Source: a virus
Virus record (IMG/VR): IMGVR_UViG_3300032241_001605
Span: 1 to 31,918 of that record
Direction: 5' to 3' (one strand)
Length of the DNA stretch: 31,918 nucleotides
In this document: positions 29,561 to 31,918 of the stretch, in pieces
Layout: every line of letters begins with the position of its first letter
Position numbering within the stretch: the stretch's first letter is position 1
The notes under the pieces: generated by a model
The model's database searches: none
The model's input: only the letters and a program-made list of their open reading frames with translations
Told to the model about the DNA's origin: nothing
Translations under genes and position numbers: made by a program

Positions 29561-31918
29561 TAGAACTTTACCTGACTTGCAATTACCGTCCAGGTACTTG
29601 AACCTGTACACACTACTGTAAATGTGTATGAATCTCCAGTAGAAGCGTCAGCGGCAGTTGGGGCTGCGCCACCTTGCCACCAAAAAGTAATGTTATTGTA
29701 CGTAGTATTGGTTGCAGGTATTCCAGACGCCGCAGCAGCAACACCGTTAACCGAAATGCTTGAAGGCAGGTAGGCCGTAGAACCGTTAATAACTACCATG
29801 GCAAACGTAACCGATTGGCCGGAAGTTGTTGGGCAACCAGTCATATTGATGGCGTACGAAGCCGTTGGATTGGCCGTGTACATAAAAAACGAAGTTGTTC
29901 CAGCCGCAAGCGTTGCGGCAGTTGAACCACTAAGTGCTGTATTAGAAACGCTTACAGATTCAAAAGGTGCATTAAGAAGAACGTTTGTTGTTGACGCCGA
30001 TGTTCCTTGCGCACCTTGATTACCTTGTGAACCTTGAGAACCGGTTGCGCCTTGAGGGCCCTGTGGAATACTAAAGTTAAGTGTCGCCGCACCTTGAGAA
30101 CCAGAGTTGGTTACAGCAGCGCTGCTTGTGTAAGCAACGGTTGTTGTTGTACCAATGGTAATGCCTGATTGGTATCCCTGATAACCTTGGGGACCTTGTG
30201 CTCCAGTGGAACCTTGTGAGCCTTGTGAACCAGTAGAACCTTGCGAACCTTGACTTCCTTGTGCTCCGGTTGAACCTTGGTTTCCTTGTGTTCCTTGAGG
30301 ACCAGTAGAGCCCTGAGTACCCTGATTTCCTTGTGTTCCTTGAAAGCCTTGGTTTCCTTGAAATCCTTGTGGACCTTGAGGAAGACTAAAATTAAATACA
30401 GCAGCACCTTGCGTACCTGTATTTGTAACTGATGCTCCGGTTGAATATGAAACCGTTGAGGTTGTTCCAAGTGCAACGCTGGCTTGATTGCCTTGATAGC
30501 CTTGCGTTCCTTGAAACCCTTGATTACCCTGGTATCCTTGTGTACCTTGATTTCCTTGGGCACCCGTAGAACCTTGGGCTCCCTGTGAACCAGTTGAACC
30601 TTGCGAACCAGTTGAACCTTGATATCCCTGAGGACCTTGTGCTCCTGTTGAACCCTGACTTCCGGTAGAGCCTTGAGCACCCGTTGAGCCTTGTGCACCG
30701 GTAGAACCCTGCGCTCCTGTTGAACCCTGGGCCCCTGTGGTTCCTTGGAATCCTTGGTTACCCTGCGTTCCTTGGGCCCCAGTAGCACCCGTAGAGCCCT
30801 GTGAGCCTGTTGCTCCTTGGTAACCCTGTGTACCCTGCGCTCCGGTTGAGCCTTGAGCACCAGTAGAACCCTGAACACCTTGGAATCCCTGATTACCTTG
30901 CGTTCCTTGAAAGCCTTGGTTTCCTTGAGCACCGGTAGAACCAGTAGAGCCTTGTGAACCTTGCGCTCCTGTTACACCTTGGTAACCTTGTGAGCCTTGC
31001 GTTCCAGTTGCACCCTGGTATCCCTGATTGCCTTGTGCTCCAGTAGTTCCCTGAGCACCGGTTACGCCTTGGTAACCTTGGTTTCCTTGATTACCTTGGT
31101 ATCCCTGTGCACCTTGAATACCTTGGTATGCAAGTTGTGAAACACGAATAACCGCACCGCTAGCGGCGGGAACGGGGGAAGCAGCAGCATTAGCGTTTAA
31201 AAATAGGCTTGTGGTGTCACCATTCCAGAACACTTCGTAGTAGTCACCAGCAGTAGCGTTTACTTGCCAAGTCAATGACGTAAGGGTAGGTGTGTTAGAA
31301 CTGCACTGTGAGTCAAAGGCAGTTGATACGGCAGTTGTACCGTTTTTTACAAGCCAGAAATTTGCGGTGTGAACCCCGCCACCGGTAAGTGCCAATTGTC
31401 CAACAAAATCAATCAGGTATGTACCCGTAACAGGCATGACCACACCGGTGTTGTGTGTTCCATCGTTGTGTAATGTAACGCCGTAATTGATGTTGGTTGA
31501 GTCGTAGTATACGGCTGCGCCACCAGTTGTGGCGTTCTGGTCTGCTGTTGAAAAGAACGAACCATAGTTGGTAATTACTCCACCGGCACCTTGTGTACCT
31601 TGGAATCCTTGGGCACCAATACCGGCAGTTTCGGTGAAAAGAATTGGGTCTGTGCCAATCTTGATTGCACCATCTGTGTTTGAACCGTCAGCGTATTGTG
31701 TCCAAGTTGTGTTTGCGTAAGTGGTTCCGTTAATTACGAATACGTAGTCACCAGATTCAACTTGTCCAAGAATGTGGTTGTCGTAGTCTGTGGCGCGAGT
31801 GAACTGGTATTTACTACCTGTTGCACCAATGCTTGTTACGGTGTAGATACCGTTTTCAAGACTGCTTGTGCGACCTGTAAATAGAATACGGTTTCCAACA
31901 GAAAGTGTTTGTCCGTCA
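29560..31918 (-). CDS. Collagen-like tail fibre protein (N-terminus beyond window)
   Basis: The reading frame runs open to the right edge, so the N-terminus is missing; at least 785 residues are visible. First comes a fibre segment ([19 protein letters not shown]), then a short GxxGxx stretch. A jelly-roll domain of C1q/TNF type ([17 protein letters not shown]...[14 protein letters not shown]) follows. A long Gly-X-Y collagen region rich in GxQ and TGA triplets has two interruptions of the type [20 protein letters not shown]-terminal beta domain ends it. It should be a trimeric receptor-binding fibre. An internal GTG near 31443 is not a believable start. Confidence 0.9.
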   Translation of the reverse strand, partial: DGQTLSVGNRILFTGRTSSLENGIYTVTSIGATGSKYQFTRATDYDNHILGQVESGDYVFVINGTTYANTTWTQYADGSNTDGAIKIGTDPILFTETAGIGAQGFQGTQGAGGVITNYGSFFSTADQNATTGGAAVYYDSTNINYGVTLHNDGTHNTGVVMPVTGTYLIDFVGQLALTGGGVHTANFWLVKNGTTAVSTAFDSQCSSNTPTLTSLTWQVNATAGDYYEVFWNGDTTSLFLNANAAASPVPAASGAVIRVSQLAYQGIQGAQGYQGNQGNQGYQGVTGAQGTTGAQGNQGYQGATGTQGSQGYQGVTGAQGSQGSTGSTGAQGNQGFQGTQGNQGFQGVQGSTGAQGSTGAQGTQGYQGATGSQGSTGATGAQGTQGNQGFQGTTGAQGSTGAQGSTGAQGSTGAQGSTGSQGSTGAQGPQGYQGSTGSQGSTGSQGAQGSTGAQGNQGTQGYQGNQGFQGTQGYQGNQASVALGTTSTVSYSTGASVTNTGTQGAAVFNFSLPQGPQGFQGNQGFQGTQGNQGTQGSTGPQGTQGNQGSTGAQGSQGSQGSTGSQGSQGSTGAQGPQGYQGYQSGITIGTTTTVAYTSSAAVTNSGSQGAATLNFSIPQGPQGATGSQGSQGNQGAQGTSASTTNVLLNAPFESVSVSNTALSGSTAATLAAGTTSFFMYTANPTASYAINMTGCPTTSGQSVTFAMVVINGSTAYLPSSISVNGVAAAASGIPATNTTYNNITFWWQGGAAPTAADASTGDSYTFTVVCTGSSTWTVIASQVKF
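30001..31130 (-). repeat. Collagen-like triplet repeats within the tail fibre gene
   Basis: A 9-bp periodic coding repeat (CTTGTGAAC/CCTTGTGCT-like on the plus strand) encodes Gly-X-Y triplets with frequent Gln-Gly. It is interrupted at about 30060-30175 and 30370-30485 by two homologous non-collagen segments. The repeats invite length variation by recombination. Confidence 0.85.

Noticed and set aside
30111-30932. Minus-strand open frame of 273 codons within the tail fibre
   Set aside because: It is the shifted frame of the collagen triplet repeat. Its Lys/Val/Leu-rich product is an artefact of the periodic DNA.
30001-31130. CRISPR or satellite-like tandem repeat
   Set aside because: The period is nine bases and in frame with a collagen-like protein.
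29560-31443. Tail fibre start at the GTG near 31443
   Set aside because: The frame stays open to the window edge and encodes recognisable fibre sequence upstream, so the gene is truncated by the window rather than starting there.
1-31918. Integrase, attachment site or insertion sequence
   Set aside because: No recombinase or transposase motif and no terminal inverted repeats with target duplication were found, so a temperate lifestyle cannot be claimed from this window.

Overview
The window reads as part of a tailed-phage (or prophage) genome from an actinobacterial host. A WhiB-family regulator, an Rpf-type transglycosylase and small zinc-ribbon proteins typical of actinophages point to Actinobacteria. 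The coding DNA is clearly A+T-rich, so a low-GC lineage such as freshwater Nanopelagicales is my guess rather than something the sequence proves. No integrase, tRNA, portal, capsid or large terminase gene lies in the window.

Layout. (1) 1-7890, plus strand: 22 mostly tiny accessory genes (33-292 codons), most of them carried as one- or two-gene cassettes, each with its own promoter. A cassette has a hairpin at the stop codon, a CGCG-rich block, a TTTTTAGGAAA motif, a TCGCGTACGCGA palindrome, a promoter (TTGACA, 17 bp, TATAGT), a 5' stem-loop, a ribosome-binding site and the gene. An ArdC-like antirestriction protein is the only cargo with a confident function. (2) 7891-8520: non-coding, structured and A+T-rich. 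(3) 8521-9830, minus strand: a tightly overlapping eight-gene operon with a GroES co-chaperonin and three small membrane proteins. (4) 10092-15108, plus strand: longer operons of phage hypothetical proteins, including an ADP-ribosyltransferase-like protein. (5) 15109-15276: a folded RNA with mutually exclusive helices ending in a terminator. (6) 15988-22098, minus strand: a possible terminase small subunit, a secreted Rpf-like lysin, an HslV/proteasome-type peptidase, a DnaB/RepA-like helicase, a winged-helix replication protein and a SNF2/HARP-type helicase. (7) 22200-27448, plus strand: a recombination and repair block with RecA (SOS box in its promoter), a LexA-DNA-binding-domain-only protein, YqaJ exonuclease, ERF annealing protein, SSB, HNH nuclease and WhiB. 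(8) 27440-31918, minus strand: metallophosphoesterase, HTH partner and tail-fibre genes, ending in a collagen-like fibre protein cut off by the window edge.

How it works together. The minus-strand replication genes and plus-strand recA block diverge from a 100-bp regulatory region holding two promoters and an SOS box. RecA, YqaJ, ERF and SSB form a plausible recombination-dependent replication set. The main undescribed pattern is the accessory array. Twenty-five promoters in the window have TTGACA-like and TATAAT-like elements exactly 17 bp apart. At ten of them a palindrome is centred exactly 16.5 bp upstream of the -35. Many have a 5' stem-loop whose stem sequence varies while pairing is preserved. 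This looks like a shared regulatory code on a shuffled gene-cassette array, with two three-box DnaA clusters between cassettes.
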